Positions 11,139 through 22,799 are shown, counted from the stretch's first letter. The stretch is 64,000 nucleotides of DNA from Liriodendron chinense (GCA_003013855.2 PVNU02004155.1:1984001-2048000), one strand, 5' to 3'. The notes: generated from the sequence alone by a model not told the origin. Program-made: numbers and translations.

Positions 11139-11916
11139 TAGGGCTGAAAGTTGGGCGGATTCAACCCAACTAACCTGTGACCGACCCGACATTGGGTTGG
11201 GCTTGGGCAGAAAGTATCAGACCCGATCTTGAGCTTGGGCTATGCAAACACCAAGCTGATAAAGTTTCGGTCGGACTTGCATTGAGGTCTCGGGTTACCT
11301 GAACCAACTCAAACCCCAACCTGAATCTATATACAAATTAGCTAAAATTTTACTATACTTTAGTTAAGCAAACTTATTAATTTATATTAGTTTAGTTAAG
11401 CAAATTTATTAGTTTATATTACTTTAGTAAGTAAATTCATAATGTTTGAAATTTGATGTGTTTGAGGGTTAAAAGAGTACTTATTTTATATTTTAGCTTA
11501 TTTGTTTAGAAGAAGCGAAATTTTTTTTATAATAAATAACTACATATATAATTAATAAAGTTATAGGTATGAAAAATAAGACATGTATTGAAACATAATA
11601 AACTAATATAATAACAAAAATATATGCATCAACCCGACCGACCCGGTTGAGCCCGCTTGGGTCGAACTTGGGTTGAGAATTCCCAACCTAAGGTTGGGTT
11701 GGGTTGGGCTGGGTTAGGGTTGAGCACCAAGGGGTCTCCATCTCGAAACCCATTAGTGGTGAAAATCCACGTTGCTGACAGCACTAGTGGGTGCGTTGCA
11801 TGATCGACTGGGTGGGTGCGCGTTGCATGATTGACAAAAAAAAAAAAAAAAAAAAAACAAAAGGTTGAGCACCAACCTGACCCAAACCAACCCGACCCAC
11901 CGGACTTTCAGCTCTA
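11139..11916. mobile_element. hAT-type non-autonomous element with 8-bp target duplication
   Basis: The left end TAGGGCTGAAAGT matches the inverted right end (ACTTTCAGCTCTA). The 8-bp word TGTATGAT flanks it at 11131-11138 and 11917-11924, the duplication length expected for hAT transposons. The interior is rich in AACCC/GGGTT words with an AT-rich centre and has no transposase frame. A family member in the opposite orientation is at 29242-29849. Confidence 0.8.
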
Positions 11917-11924
11917 TGTATGAT

Positions 11925-12043
11925 TAGGGCTGTCAATGGGCCAGGCTTGAGCTAGCAAAAAATGAAATCTTGAATGGGCCCTACCCCAAACAGTTCAAAA
12001 CCCGGGCCAAAGCCAACCCAGGCCTGGCCCATTGACAGCCCCG
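11925..12043. mobile_element. 119-bp palindromic hAT-type MITE
   Basis: Left end TAGGGCTGTCAATGGGCCAG; the right end is its inverted form (CTGGCCCATTGACAGCCCCG). The flanks are TGTATGAT (11917-11924) and GGTATGAT (12044-12051), 7 of 8 identical. The left duplication is shared with the neighbouring element at 11139, so both inserted at essentially the same target. Confidence 0.75.
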
Positions 12044-12204
12044 GGTATGATGAGCCAGAAATTAGGTTTATTTAATTGTCCTCGTATCAGATTTGTGGAC
12101 ATTTATTGGACGGTAAAGAAAGAAAACATCAAGTGGCCTTATGTAGATACTTTTCAAAAAAAAAAAAAAAAAACGCTTTGCGATTTGTACCATTTGAAGC
12201 GGAA

Positions 12205-12693
12205 GCAGATTGCGTACTGAGTAACTCCGCACGCCAGGAGTAAACTCTGTGGGCCCACAATGATTTACGTATTTTATCCACTCCGTCCATCCATCTTAAC
12301 AGAAAATATTAGGTATGGTGCCAAAAAATGAAGCATATGAAAAATCTAAAGTGGACCACACCACAAGAAAAGTGTGGACTGTGAATGTCTACCATTGAAA
12401 AATTCTCGGAGGACAAGAAGTTTTGGATCAAGCTGATATTTGTGTTTTCCCTTCATCCATATCCATGTGATCTTATGAACAGGTTGGATGACAAATAAAC
12501 ATCACTGTAGGGCCTGGGAAGGTTTCAACGGTGGAAATCATTATTCCCACTGTTTCCCGTGGCATGGTTCACTTGAGATTTTGATGTGCTTAAATTCTGG
12601 GCTCAACCACTAAAATGAGCTGAAAAAGCATATGGACGGAGCAGATAGAGCATATACATTCTAGGTGGGCCCAACTGAGTTTACTCAGCACGA
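12205..12693. mobile_element. Mutator-like foldback MITE upstream of the CRM gene
   Basis: The left segment GAGTAAACTCTGTGGGCCCA is mirrored by TGGGCCCAACTGAGTTTACTC on the right. Internal landmarks are AAGTGGACCACACCACAAG, AACACAAATATC-type words, and GTGGCATGGTTCACTTGAG. It ends about 130 bases before the first candidate start codon of the CRM gene. The target duplication is not clear. Confidence 0.65.
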
Positions 12694-12775
12694 TAAGAGG
12701 CCTGCATTTGAAGCATCACACGCAGCCGGAGTATCAAATAACTCCGCCGCTTTCTTTCCCTTCAGCCTTCTCAGC

Positions 12776-12779
<4 letters not shown>

Positions 12780-12806
<27 letters not shown>

Positions 12807-12807
12807 G
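12780..12807 (+). promoter_or_regulatory. (GA)n tract in the CRM gene leader
   Basis: About 14 GA dinucleotides lie immediately upstream of the candidate start codons at 12820 and 12885. GA/CT tracts in plant leaders can bind BPC/GAGA-type factors. That role is inference here. Confidence 0.35.
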
Positions 12808-12884
12808 GTTTTTACTTCGATGGCTCTCAGTAAATCTCAACCGCTGAAATCTCTCTTGTATTCTCATCTGAGAATCGCCATGCA

Positions 12885-14294
12885 ATGTTCTCAGACATCC
12901 CTTTTCCATCACATCTGGTAATTTCTCCTTCCTTCACTTGGCTTTCTGCAAATTCCATCCCTTTTCTAGTAAATTATTTTCTTATCGGGCAAGCTGATAG
13001 ACAACGTTCTTGTCAAAGGATGTTCTGGTACATGGCACTATGCAATACATGTGTAAAAACATGAAAAAGATGATAGATTTGATTATATGGGAAGCAGAAA
13101 GCTGTTCAAATAATAATAATAATAATGATAATGATGAATATGACGACGACGACTAAGATGATAGATTCTGGCGTTTTACTTTTTTCCTATTTTCCTGATT
13201 AACTTCCAAAATCTTTAGGCCATAAAAAAATTAGTCCATGTGGGCTTGTATTGTCTAATATGGGTTCAATATGACCCATGTTGTGTTGTTTTTGGGCCTA
13301 TTTGTTACACCCCCCCATACCGATACTCAAAACATTGGCTGAAACAATATGATTCACCAAACAGAAATGGAATTGAAACTGACCCATACAGACCGATATA
13401 AGGCAAGTCGTACTGTTTTCAGTCTCCATGGCAGTATTTCAAATAGCGAACAACATGTCCTGATTTACCTCTTCGAAGCGTGAGGCTTAAGCTACATAGC
13501 ATGTAGCGCAAGCAACATGCCACTTCTAAATTTTTAATAAAGGTTGCACTTGGTTATACCAAATATCATGAAATTTCATCAACCGAACACGCCCTGGAAT
13601 AATAGGTAAAACAAGGCAAAGATTAAATATAAAGATAAAGAAATAACAACAGAATTGATTTAACAGGTTACTTATGTTACCTTACTAAAATCATTGAAAA
13701 CATTAACTAATTTTTATTGGAAGTAGAAAAATGTAACAAATAATTGAAAACATTAATTAACTTCAATGTTTAGTGAAAAATGACTAGTAGTGTAAGCTAC
13801 ATAGCGTGTCATGTAGGCTACATATGACTTCATTTCATGAGCTACGTAGCGTGAAAAGCTAAGCTCTACACTACATAACGTAAACTATTTAAAACACTGC
13901 CTGGTGAGTTGCACTCTAAAACTGCTATTTAAATCCATGTCTAAGACCTAAACTATAGGTTTGATTGTGAATTTTTAGTTTGACAAATGCCCTAGGTAAA
14001 TTGTGTTTGGAGAAAGTAATCTCTTTTGCCTTGTCTTTTTATAAAAGCTTTTCTCTTTTTGGATCTAAAATACACTAACTTTGATGAAACCTCTTCGTTT
14101 AATCATAAGATGTGGTCTAGTGAATGAACTGGGGTTTTTATGGAAGAAAGCATCTTATAGATTAGAAAGATCCTCCACTTCTAGCTAGTTATGATCGGTC
14201 TATTCATTTTTTCCACTAAAGGGACCAGGAAGAAGCTTTTGTTTCCTTCCTGGTTACTTAATCAAGCGTATTGTTCCCCCTCTCCTCTTCCTCA

Positions 14295-14358
<64 letters not shown>

Positions 14359-14637
14359 TGCTCACTGGCACACCTTTGCACACGTGTCATGGGCCTAAAA
14401 TCTGAACGGTCCATGTGATGTGGCACCGCATGAAACCTCTAGGTCTCAACTTTCAACCTGATCCAAAACTCTGGTGGGCCGTAGCAAAGAGAGGCAAATC
14501 AAGGGAGGAAACTGTTTCCTTTTGCCATGGCCCACCAAAGTTTTGGATCAGGGTAGAAGTTGGGCCCTTGGGGTTTCATGGGGTGCTGCATCACATGGAT
14601 CGTTCAGATTTTAGGCTCATATCACGTGAGATGAGTT

Positions 14638-14687
<50 letters not shown>

Positions 14688-17600
14688 GTTGATGATTTTT
14701 TTTTCTTTGTAACAACTTTGTTCTTTGTAATTTTATTCTCTTTACATGTTAAAACTTAAATGAGGCAAGGCTATTATAATGATGATGTATCCAAAGATGA
14801 TATTTCTTTCAGTGGGTCCTTTGGTAGATTCAAGATCTGTGCTATTCAATTACATTTATGTGAGTTTTGTAGGAAACGTTCATCACACTAAAAAATCATG
14901 AGAGTTTTACATGCAAGGAATCCTCATTGTGCAGTGGCCCATCAGATGTTTTGTGCAAGGTCTCCAATCATAAACCAGCCTTTAGGCTTCGTAATGATGT
15001 GGGAAGTATTAAACTCATGGGGTGTCTTTGGATTCACACGTATCAGCCGAGGAACTTGGCGCAGGAAGCAGTGGAGCTGGGAAAGAATACTGAAAATGTG
15101 GTAGCTGTTGATGATAATTCTAATGTAAAAGTAAAGAGAAAAAAGTTGAAAGGCAAAAGGGCAGTGGTAAGATGGCTCAAGTTCTTCAGATACAAGAAGA
15201 AAAAGGAGTATGAAAGAATGACTGCAGAAGAAAAGACATTGTACAAATTGAAGAAGGTTTGTTTTCAATACTTTTCAACTTTTAACTTTGATATGATATG
15301 GTATACACTACTACTCACCAAAAAAAAAAATGGCATACACTTTCTTTTCTCAAATCAATAGCAATGGCTATGAGGTTTAAGATAAAATTGTGTCATTGTG
15401 TATGTCACAACATTATCATTGGGTTTGTAGAAGTCCTGCAGAGTATGCATGTCCATTCCTTTTCTGTCAGATGAATATGGACCAACAAACTTCATTTTAC
15501 AAGGGTTTGTTCTAAAATTTCTTCTTTCTGGGTTAGAAAAGCCGGTGTACCCCGTTAACAGAATTTTTTTTATTAGGACTTCAACATCTATTGAAGCCGC
15601 AAAACTGTTCCTTCAAACAATGAGGAAAATAGATAGTCCTTTCTACTTGGATGATTGATCTCTTATTCATGTTCTGGTATAGAATGGGCAATCACATTTG
15701 CCCGGTTGGATGGCAAGTTACCAGCCACCCTGGAGCACATGCCAATGTGTCACGTGTATATGACATCTGAGCTGTTCAAATGGTTGGCCCACCATGAAGA
15801 TCATCTGGTGCAGAAATGAGGTTGGTCCTGTCATTAGGTGGCCGCATGTATACCTTGAATTGGATTCTGTGGCACATTTGATTTAAAGAGTCCACTTGAT
15901 AATTGGACCAGTTTGATTCTTTTGCCAGGTGATCAAAACCATGTATTCACTTGTTCATTTGAGTAGCAAATTGATTGCTTTCATTGCAATGTCGCAGGCT
16001 CGAAAAAAGGAGGACCGACTTCTGCAGGCTTTAAAGAAGATCGAACCTCCTGATTCATCGGAAACGACCCATGACCCAGAAATATTGACACCGGAAGAAC
16101 ACTTTTACTACCTCAAGATGGGTCACAAGTGCAAGAACTACGTTCCCATTGGAAGACGTGGGATTTTTCAGGGGGTCATTCTCAACATGCATTTGCACTG
16201 GAAGAAACATCAAACTCTGAAGGTTGTGGTGAAGACATTCACAGCAGAGGAGGTCCGAGAGCTTGCGGCTGAGTTGGCTAGATTAAGCGGAGGAATCGTG
16301 CTTGACATACATGAAGAGAACACAATCATCATGTATAGAGGAAAGAACTATTCTCAGCCACCAACAGAGATAATGTCACCTAAGATTACTCTCTCCAAGA
16401 GGAAGGTACTCATTCTTTTCCCTTCTCGACCAGGAAACTAGCAAATGGAATTTGAATTTTGTGGAATGCATAGAAGTTTTCCTGTTTCTTCAATCATGAA
16501 ACTGGGCAGATGGGCTAGAATTTTGAGTCAATGCGTTTGAACTCAAAATGCTATTCCTGCTCGAAGAGGATCAGACCCCAAGTTTACTTGAAACTGACTC
16601 AAAAGCACTACGCTGAGGTTCTGGGTTAAAAAGCTTATGGTTTTTTTTTTTCTTTATCATTATTTTTTATTTCCAAGTTGTTGGAGTGGTGAATACTTTT
16701 TGAGTACTAACTGTTTTTCACGAGACATCAAAATTGCTGCTGCTTCTTTTGTTTCTCCCTTAATCAGTCATGTAGTTTTTATTGGAGGACAGGCATATCC
16801 TTTCCATTTCTGTCAATGGACATATGCCAGTGCAGCATCCAGCTAGCTAGGTGAGCTGGTTAGTGCGCCCTCCTATTAGAGGGGAGACTCAGAATTGAGT
16901 CCTGATAATGTGCTGGTTTTGGTCTTGCCTGAACTGAGTACTTGCACTATCCTTCTAACTAGGTGCTGCTTCCTACCTCTTATGCCTGCTTGCTTCATGA
17001 AAGGGACACTTCCCACTCCTGCACCCAAATATAGTGCTGCTTTGCTTCATGCTTCGTGTAACTATAGAACTGACAATATTCTCAGCATGCTTCATGTAAC
17101 TATAGAACTGACAATATTCTCAACATGCTTCATGTAACTATAGAACTGACAATATTCTCAACATGCTTCATGTAACTAGAGAATTGACAAAAAAAAGGAG
17201 AAAAAAAGAAGAAGAAAATATTTGCCAGTGCATGTAACTTAGGGCATGTTTCTGTGTTAGATTCAGAATCAGTCTCTAAAATAGCGGCCCCCTGAAGCCT
17301 GGACATCAGTCCAGACGTGATATTACTGGCATTTTTATAATGATATGACCTTTTTTTTTCTTTTTAAGTACTAATATATAGGAAAAGGTGAATCATATGA
17401 TTCTCGATCCAGACTAACCTCAAGTAGGTTGGCAATAGGCTATAATAGCGGACAACGGGCCAACACACTAAAAGCTCCAGAGTTGTTGGGGGAGTACCGA
17501 TTTGTCCCTATATTTTGGCCCTCCCAGGCAAACCTAGGAGAGTCCTTCCCCGTGGGCAACCCCCGTGTCACACGGGTCTCCGAATCGCACAGTCCCATAA

Positions 17601-20600
17601 TGGGTTCCACCTCGTGGCCATCCTGCATCTCACAGGCGCCACCTCGTGGGCCACCCCACCCTCAGTGTGAAGATATGGTGCATCCTTGGATGTCCACACC
17701 AAGATGCCCCTACATCATCCACTCACACCGGTGATAAGACTCAAGCACTGGGCTCCTGCTCTGATACCACTTTGATAGCGGACAACTGGCCAACACACCA
17801 AAAGTTCCAGAGTTGTTGGGGGAATATCGATTTATCCCTATATGCTGGCTCTTCTAGGCAAACCAAGGGTAGCCCTCCCCGTGGGCAACCCCCGTGTCGC
17901 ACGGTCCCACAATAGGTCCCACCTTGTGGCCATCCTGCATCTCACAGGCCCCAACTTGTGGGTCACCCCACCTTCAGTGTGGAGATACGGTGCATCCTTG
18001 GATGTCCGCATGATCCACTCACACCGGTGAGGAGACTCGAGCACTAAGCTCTTGCTCTGATACCACTTTGATAGCGGACAACTGGCTAACACACCAAAAG
18101 CTCCAGAGTTATTGAGGGAGTACCAATTTATCCCTATATTCTAGCTCTCCCAGGCAAACCCAAGGGAGTCCTCCCCGTGGGCAACCCCTCGCGTCGCACT
18201 GGTTTCCGAATCACACGGTCCTACAATGGGTCCCACCTCATGGCCATCCTGCATCTCACAGGGCCCCACCTCGTGGGTCACCCCACCCTCAGCGTGGAGA
18301 TACGGTGCATCCTTGGATGTCCGCACCAAGATACCCCTACATCAGGTTGTGTTGACCGACCAACCCGTCCTATGTAAAAGCTGGGTTCAAGCTCATCCTA
18401 GGGTCAGTTCAGACTAAAAGACATGGCCTGATTAAGTGAAGGAGTTGTGCTCGTTTGGCTCTAGGCCTCGCCCAATCTACCGATCTACGTTATGTTTAAG
18501 TAAGAGATCTCAACAAACATCTGCATGCTTTAGTGGTAAAAGGTGCGCCTTTGTGTATGATAGGTTTGGTGTTCGAGCCTTTCTTGCTCTTTTTTTTTTT
18601 CTTTCTTTCTTTTCTTTTCTTTTCTTTTTTCCTTTTTCTATATAAATGGACCAGGTCAAGTTGCCTGGGATTTGAAATCTCTTCTTGGGCCTGGCTTGGT
18701 CATTTATGGATCGTGTCTCTGGCTAGGGCCTGAATTATGGCGATTTTATTAGACAGGTTGGGCTCAGGTTAACCCCGACTTAACCCAAACCGAACCCATC
18801 GCCACTTCTATTTGAGCCTTGAGTCTGTACAGGCGGGGCCCATGGTTTGGTGACCCTGTTAATTTGATGTGCCCCACCATGGATGAACCATGTCCCAAAA
18901 GTTTCCCATGACTGAAATCCTAAAGATCCAATCTTCTTCCGACTGTTTTGCCATTTTTCTACCCATCTATTTCCAGGTTAGGATTCCCCTGTTGGGGTTA
19001 TTTCAGGGCATAGTCTATCCATGTGGGGCCGTTCAGATCAGCAATCTGGATCACCAATCATGGCCTCAAGGGCCAGACGGAAGTATACATATCCTTGGGC
19101 CAATGATCATATACTTACTTATAAAAGCATATATTGCATGAAGCTTTGTAACTACCACATGAAAAATACCCCAAAACAGAAAATATATTAAGGAAAAGGC
19201 ATACCTTAATGGGCATGACGATGCCACACTGCTGAAGCCACCCAGACTGCTAAAACAGCTGATTTCATGTGATGGGTCCCTGCTTTCTGTTGTTAAGAAG
19301 GCACATGTACTTCATATCATTTTCCATAATATTGGTTTAATAGCCATGCTGGCGAGTGACTAACTTGTGTGATTGACACAGAAAAAAAGTACTGAAAAAT
19401 GTCCACGCTCTCCATTTTTTAACCTTCCAAAAGAAAAAAAGAAAAGAAGAGAAAAATGGAGTGTCCTTTTATATCATACAGAATCCAATTATAGGCAATT
19501 GACACAACCAAAACAAGGAGAATATCGATTTGGATACCTTTTTCTTGAAGATCAAACCATTAATGTTCTTCATGGATGCAATGAAAAGATAATAATTGGA
19601 TATAGAATCCTACTAGCCGCTATAATAGTCATTGCAATAATCTCCTTCTCTTCTTCTACCATAGGTAATGCATGCCAAAGGGAAGCAACACACTACTCCC
19701 GCATGAAAATAAATAAATAATAATAATAATAATAATAAAATCTTCTTTTATTCCATCATAACTCCTTTGAAAAGAGTCTTTACATGTATATATATTCTTT
19801 TCTTTAGGCAAGAAAAAAGCCTAACATAATCCTAACCATCTATTTCACTATAATATTAAGAATGACCAATACATCTATTTCACTATAATATTAAGAATGA
19901 CCAATACCCTTGAATCCTGTCACAACCCACTAGGCTCATGTAAATTAACTGTAACTCACTCAATTGGTATCGGAATCTCAAGACTTTAGGGTCATTCAAA
20001 AGCCAACGCAATAGGCTTTCGATCAGGACCGATTTCATGCCATTTGGACAATGTTTGATACCTGAAAAGTGGCTCACTTAATATGTAACGGAAATAATAA
20101 GGGAAAACTGGTTCAACCAAATTCATAACTCTAACAACTAAGTAGATGAATACCAATGTGGTCCGTAGCACACATTAGGACCATTGATCTTTCATCATAT
20201 AAATCTAGATCCTCAAAAGTTATTTAATTCTTCAATTTCGATGGTTGGAAGGTCTGCATCCTCTTTGATCATGTCCCTTAGATGGCCCCGATCTTCGATC
20301 AACCAGCTTATGCATAAAAGTCAAATTGGATTGTGAACATTCAGTTTAATCAAGATGAAATGACAAAAGTTAATGAGGAAATATTTGCTCAAATTGCAGC
20401 TATGTTCCTTTTATATCCAATGTGATAGTATAAGTGCAATTTGGATCCCAGTCTTCAATTTGAATACTGACTGCCAAGGACGGAAATTACATCTTGGATA
20501 ATTCCATTTTTTTTCCGACTATTAATTGCAATTCAATTCGATAGTACATCCAAATACACCCTAGTGAGTCCTTCACCCTGACTCTGGATTATTCAATGAA

Positions 20601-21234
20601 AATGCTGAAAACAATCTCTTGTAATGTAGCCATATTTTTTTTTTCTTTTATTAAGTTCAGCTGGTTTTATTGTTTTTTATATCAGGCTTTGGACAAATCC
20701 AAGTACCGAGATGGTCTCCGAGCTCTCAGAAACTTCATTCCTAGGCTCGAGCGGGATCTTGAAGTACTTCAAGTTCAAGCAAAACAGGAGACGGAAAATA
20801 AAACTGATGCCACAAGTGAAAAAGGCCAAGGCAATGTTGACCTCGATAGTAGTTATGAAGAAGTTTCTGATCAATTGGATTATTCAGATGGCTTCAGCAA
20901 GACAGTGAGTGGAAATGACGATTTTTCGGAGGATGATTCCATGACGGAGTCGGGTACAATTTCGGACTCGGAAGCTCTATCAGATATCTTTGAGACAGAC
21001 TCAGGCGGGGATGAGGGGGAGAAAGCAGAGTGCCCTCTTTATTTGGATGAGTTTGAAAGGTTTCCGATGGACCGTGGACAGGAGCCTGAGGATTTTGAGG
21101 AGCATCTTCGTCAGATTTCTATCCATGCCAAGAAAGCCGATTCATCGGGGAAAGATGTTGAATTGTCGGACCTGGATGAGGTTGACAGGATGTTCTTACG
21201 TGCAGGCTCGTTGTTGAGGAAAAAGAGAAAATAA
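12885..21234 (+). CDS. CRM-domain RNA-binding protein (At3g25440 type), four exons
   Basis: Inferred exons are 12885-12917, 14873-15256, 15998-16405 and 20686-21234, all phase 0 with GT-AG introns, giving 457 residues. The first ATG at 12820 gives a transit-peptide-like N-terminus but does not splice in frame, so the true start is uncertain. From residue numbering at 12885: a basic region (KRKKLKGKRAVVRWLKFF), a CRM domain at about 169-262 with the GRRG loop at 191-194 and YRGKNY at 252-257, then a long acidic tail ending LLRKKRK. Order, junctions and length match the Arabidopsis protein At3g25440, about 440 residues. CRM domains bind structured RNA, often in organellar intron splicing or ribosome biogenesis. 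The RNA target is unknown. The last intron is about 4.3 kb and carries repeats. Confidence 0.85.
12918..14872 (+). other. CRM gene intron 1
   Basis: Holds an (AAT)n tract near 13110, a region rich in CTACATAGCGT words near 13480-13870, a (GA)n tract at 14312-14355, a foldback MITE at 14381-14632 and a (GT)n tract at 14641-14686. No coding exon was recognised in it. Confidence 0.55.
14381..14632. mobile_element. Foldback MITE in intron 1
   Basis: The left arm (GGGCCTAAAATCTGAACGG, GTCCATGTGATG, GGTTTCATGCGG complement) is inverted in the right arm (CATCACATGGATCGTTCAG, ATTTTAGGCTC). Inner arms pair CTGATCCAAAACTCTGGTGG with CCACCAAAGTTTTGGATCAG. The loop is short, so the transcript would form a long hairpin. 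It lies between two dinucleotide repeats. Confidence 0.65.
17048..17186. repeat. 38-bp tandem repeat, about 3.6 copies
   Basis: Units begin CATGCTTCATGTAACTATAG at 17048, 17086, 17124 and 17162. Copies 2 and 3 are almost identical, copy 1 has one or two changes, and copy 4 is partial. It lies inside intron 3. Confidence 0.9.
17445..18345 (-). mobile_element. TRIM-like tandem array with tRNA-Met primer-binding motifs
   Basis: Three related units start ATAGCGGACAAC at 17445, 17775 and 18071 (spacing 330 and 296 bases). The first two units end in GCTCTGATACCAC, the reverse complement of GTGGTATCAGAGC, a primer-binding word typical of plant LTR elements primed by initiator tRNA-Met. On the minus strand each LTR-like block ends ...GCTATCA and is followed three bases later by that word. 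No gag or pol frame exists. The order repeat, primer site, repeat, primer site, repeat fits a miniature LTR element amplified in tandem. Confidence 0.6.
18515..18640 (+). repeat. SINE-like tRNA-related segment with TTTC tail
   Basis: GCTTTAGTGGTAAAAGGTGC resembles a tRNA box A and GGTGTTCGAGCC resembles box B. A (T)n(TTTC)n tail follows at 18588-18640. The tRNA fold is incomplete, so this is a weak call. It could also be chance similarity. Confidence 0.3.
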
Positions 21235-21727
21235 AATTTTTTCAAGGTACTTTTGGCTATACCTGGTTGATCAAAAGATTCAAAACCATACTTTAAAGGA
21301 ATTACAGATTCCTCAGCCCAATGGTAATGCAAAAAATTCTCGGGTTTTAAGGTCATACAAGTGGGACCATGGTTCAATGATCAAAACTGTTGGTTTAATG
21401 TGACCCACCATGGATGGACCCTCTCCGAGATGGAGGATCCTATCTGCAAAGCTTGGGCACTTTTTCAGTGGAATATGAACTGTTCCAGTGGTCAAAATTT
21501 AAAGGACAGGATTGCCCCATCAAGGATATTTTTGGAGCATGATCATTCAGTAGTGGGTGACTATCCTATAATAATTCCTGAATATATCTCTTCTGATTCT
21601 CATTGCTTAGCTTTTCCTGTTTCTAGGTATCCAGAAACTTCAATATGCAATTCTTGCCATTTCCTGAGAATTAGAGTTGTATCATTGGTGCTTTCCACCA
21701 TAAAACATGCTTGAACCAAATTTCCAG

Positions 21728-21912
21728 AATTTTGATTCGACTTTCAATGACCAAGGTTCAAGCGGCACAGGAGAATCTGAACCAATGGAGCATGAAAGGG
21801 AAGTTGATACTGATGATGAGGATTCCTTTGGGACTGAGGTGAAAAAACCTATCCAGAAAAAAAGAAATCTTATCAGATGGTGAAGAAAGCTCCAGTCTTC
21901 CAGCAAAGGTTG
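21728..21912 (+). other. Exon-like acidic segment 3' of the CRM gene
   Basis: After a possible acceptor (TTTCCAG ending near 21727) one plus-strand frame reads through about 55 residues rich in Asp and Glu (for example EHEREVDTDDEDSFGTE) before a stop near 21880. A second frame then continues with EILSDGEESSSLPAK. The composition resembles the CRM protein's acidic tail but I recognise no family. It may be an alternative 3' exon, a decayed exon, or chance. Confidence 0.3.
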
Positions 21913-22202
21913 CGGCCCTCAGCCTTATATTCCTCTTCGATGGTGGAAAAGAAAAATCAAGACCTCTGATGCTAGGAATTTGCAAGTGTATCAGATTCGA
22001 GATTTCTCAATACTAATTTTGTTATAAAAGAATCGAGCAATCTATAATGAAAGATTTTTTTTCCTACCATTTTATCTTCTCTGTTCATCCTTTTTTTTTT
22101 TTTTAAAGAGAATGATCTGCATTTTGTTGCTACATTTCAGATGAGCAGTTACAGGTAATACAAGAGGCTTGAAATAATCAGAAAGATTCGGAGGTATGCT
22201 TA

Positions 22203-22495
22203 GGGCCCGTTTGGATACTACCAAATAAGTTACTTTTTCTACTTACAGCAGTAGATAAGTAACTTATTTCATATAAGTTTGGTTTATGATTAGTAATAAA
22301 TAACTTTTTTACTTGAAAGTACATAATCACTTCAGCTAATTTTTTTAGCTTTTAAACTTTTTTGGAGAGATTAAAGGGAGGAAAAGCTGATAAGTATGTT
22401 GTTTACCAAACATACTTATTTTCTTAGTAAGTGGAAAGTAAGATAAGCTACTTATGGCATAAGTAACTTAAGCAACTTACGATCCAAACGGGCCC
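22203..22495. mobile_element. Tourist-like (PIF/Harbinger) MITE
   Basis: The terminal inverted repeats GGGCCCGTTTGGAT and ATCCAAACGGGCCC are exact complements, flanked by TTA on both sides (22200-22202 and 22496-22498). A three-base TTA/TAA duplication is characteristic of this superfamily. It is 293 bp with no coding capacity. A related copy lies at 58475-58682. Confidence 0.8.
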
Positions 22496-22799
22496 TTAGT
22501 GAACTCATGGGGTGGACTGGGGACTGTGGAAGATATGAAGATGAGCTCCATTTGTGTGGGATCTGGACCATTCATTTTGTTGAGTGCGCTGTGAACATTC
22601 CATTGAAAATTAGACTGGTCGGCTCATCAGGTGGTACAGACAAGTATAACATGGCAGTTTGAAGAAGCGACTGGTTATCCACATGCAGTGTACCTCTGAC
22701 CTACTGATCGAGTGGATCAGCCTGGTTTTTGGTATGGGCCGTAGAATGACCAGGATCTTGCACAACTGTGCCATGTTGGCATGTGTTCTGCACGTAGCT

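Larger units (their letters stand above)
16406..20685 (+). other. CRM gene intron 3 with repeat insertions
   Basis: Contains a tRNA-like segment near 16850-16915, the 38-bp tandem repeat (17048), the TRIM-like array (17445), a SINE-like segment (18515), a diverged repeat with GGGCCCATGGTTTGG near 18838, and AT-rich sequence from 19140 to 20680 with a duplicated segment at about 19840-19905. No conserved exon was recognised. Confidence 0.5.

Noticed and set aside
14415..14759. 114-residue ORF in CRM intron 1
   Set aside because: It runs through the foldback MITE and the (GT)n tract, giving a CVCVCV repeat; intronic artefact.
17050..17186. CRISPR-like array
   Set aside because: The 38-bp units are contiguous with no spacers, in a plant intron; it is an ordinary tandem repeat.
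19373..19720. 115-residue ORF in CRM intron 3
   Set aside because: AT-rich, no homology recognised, no splice context that fits the gene; likely chance.
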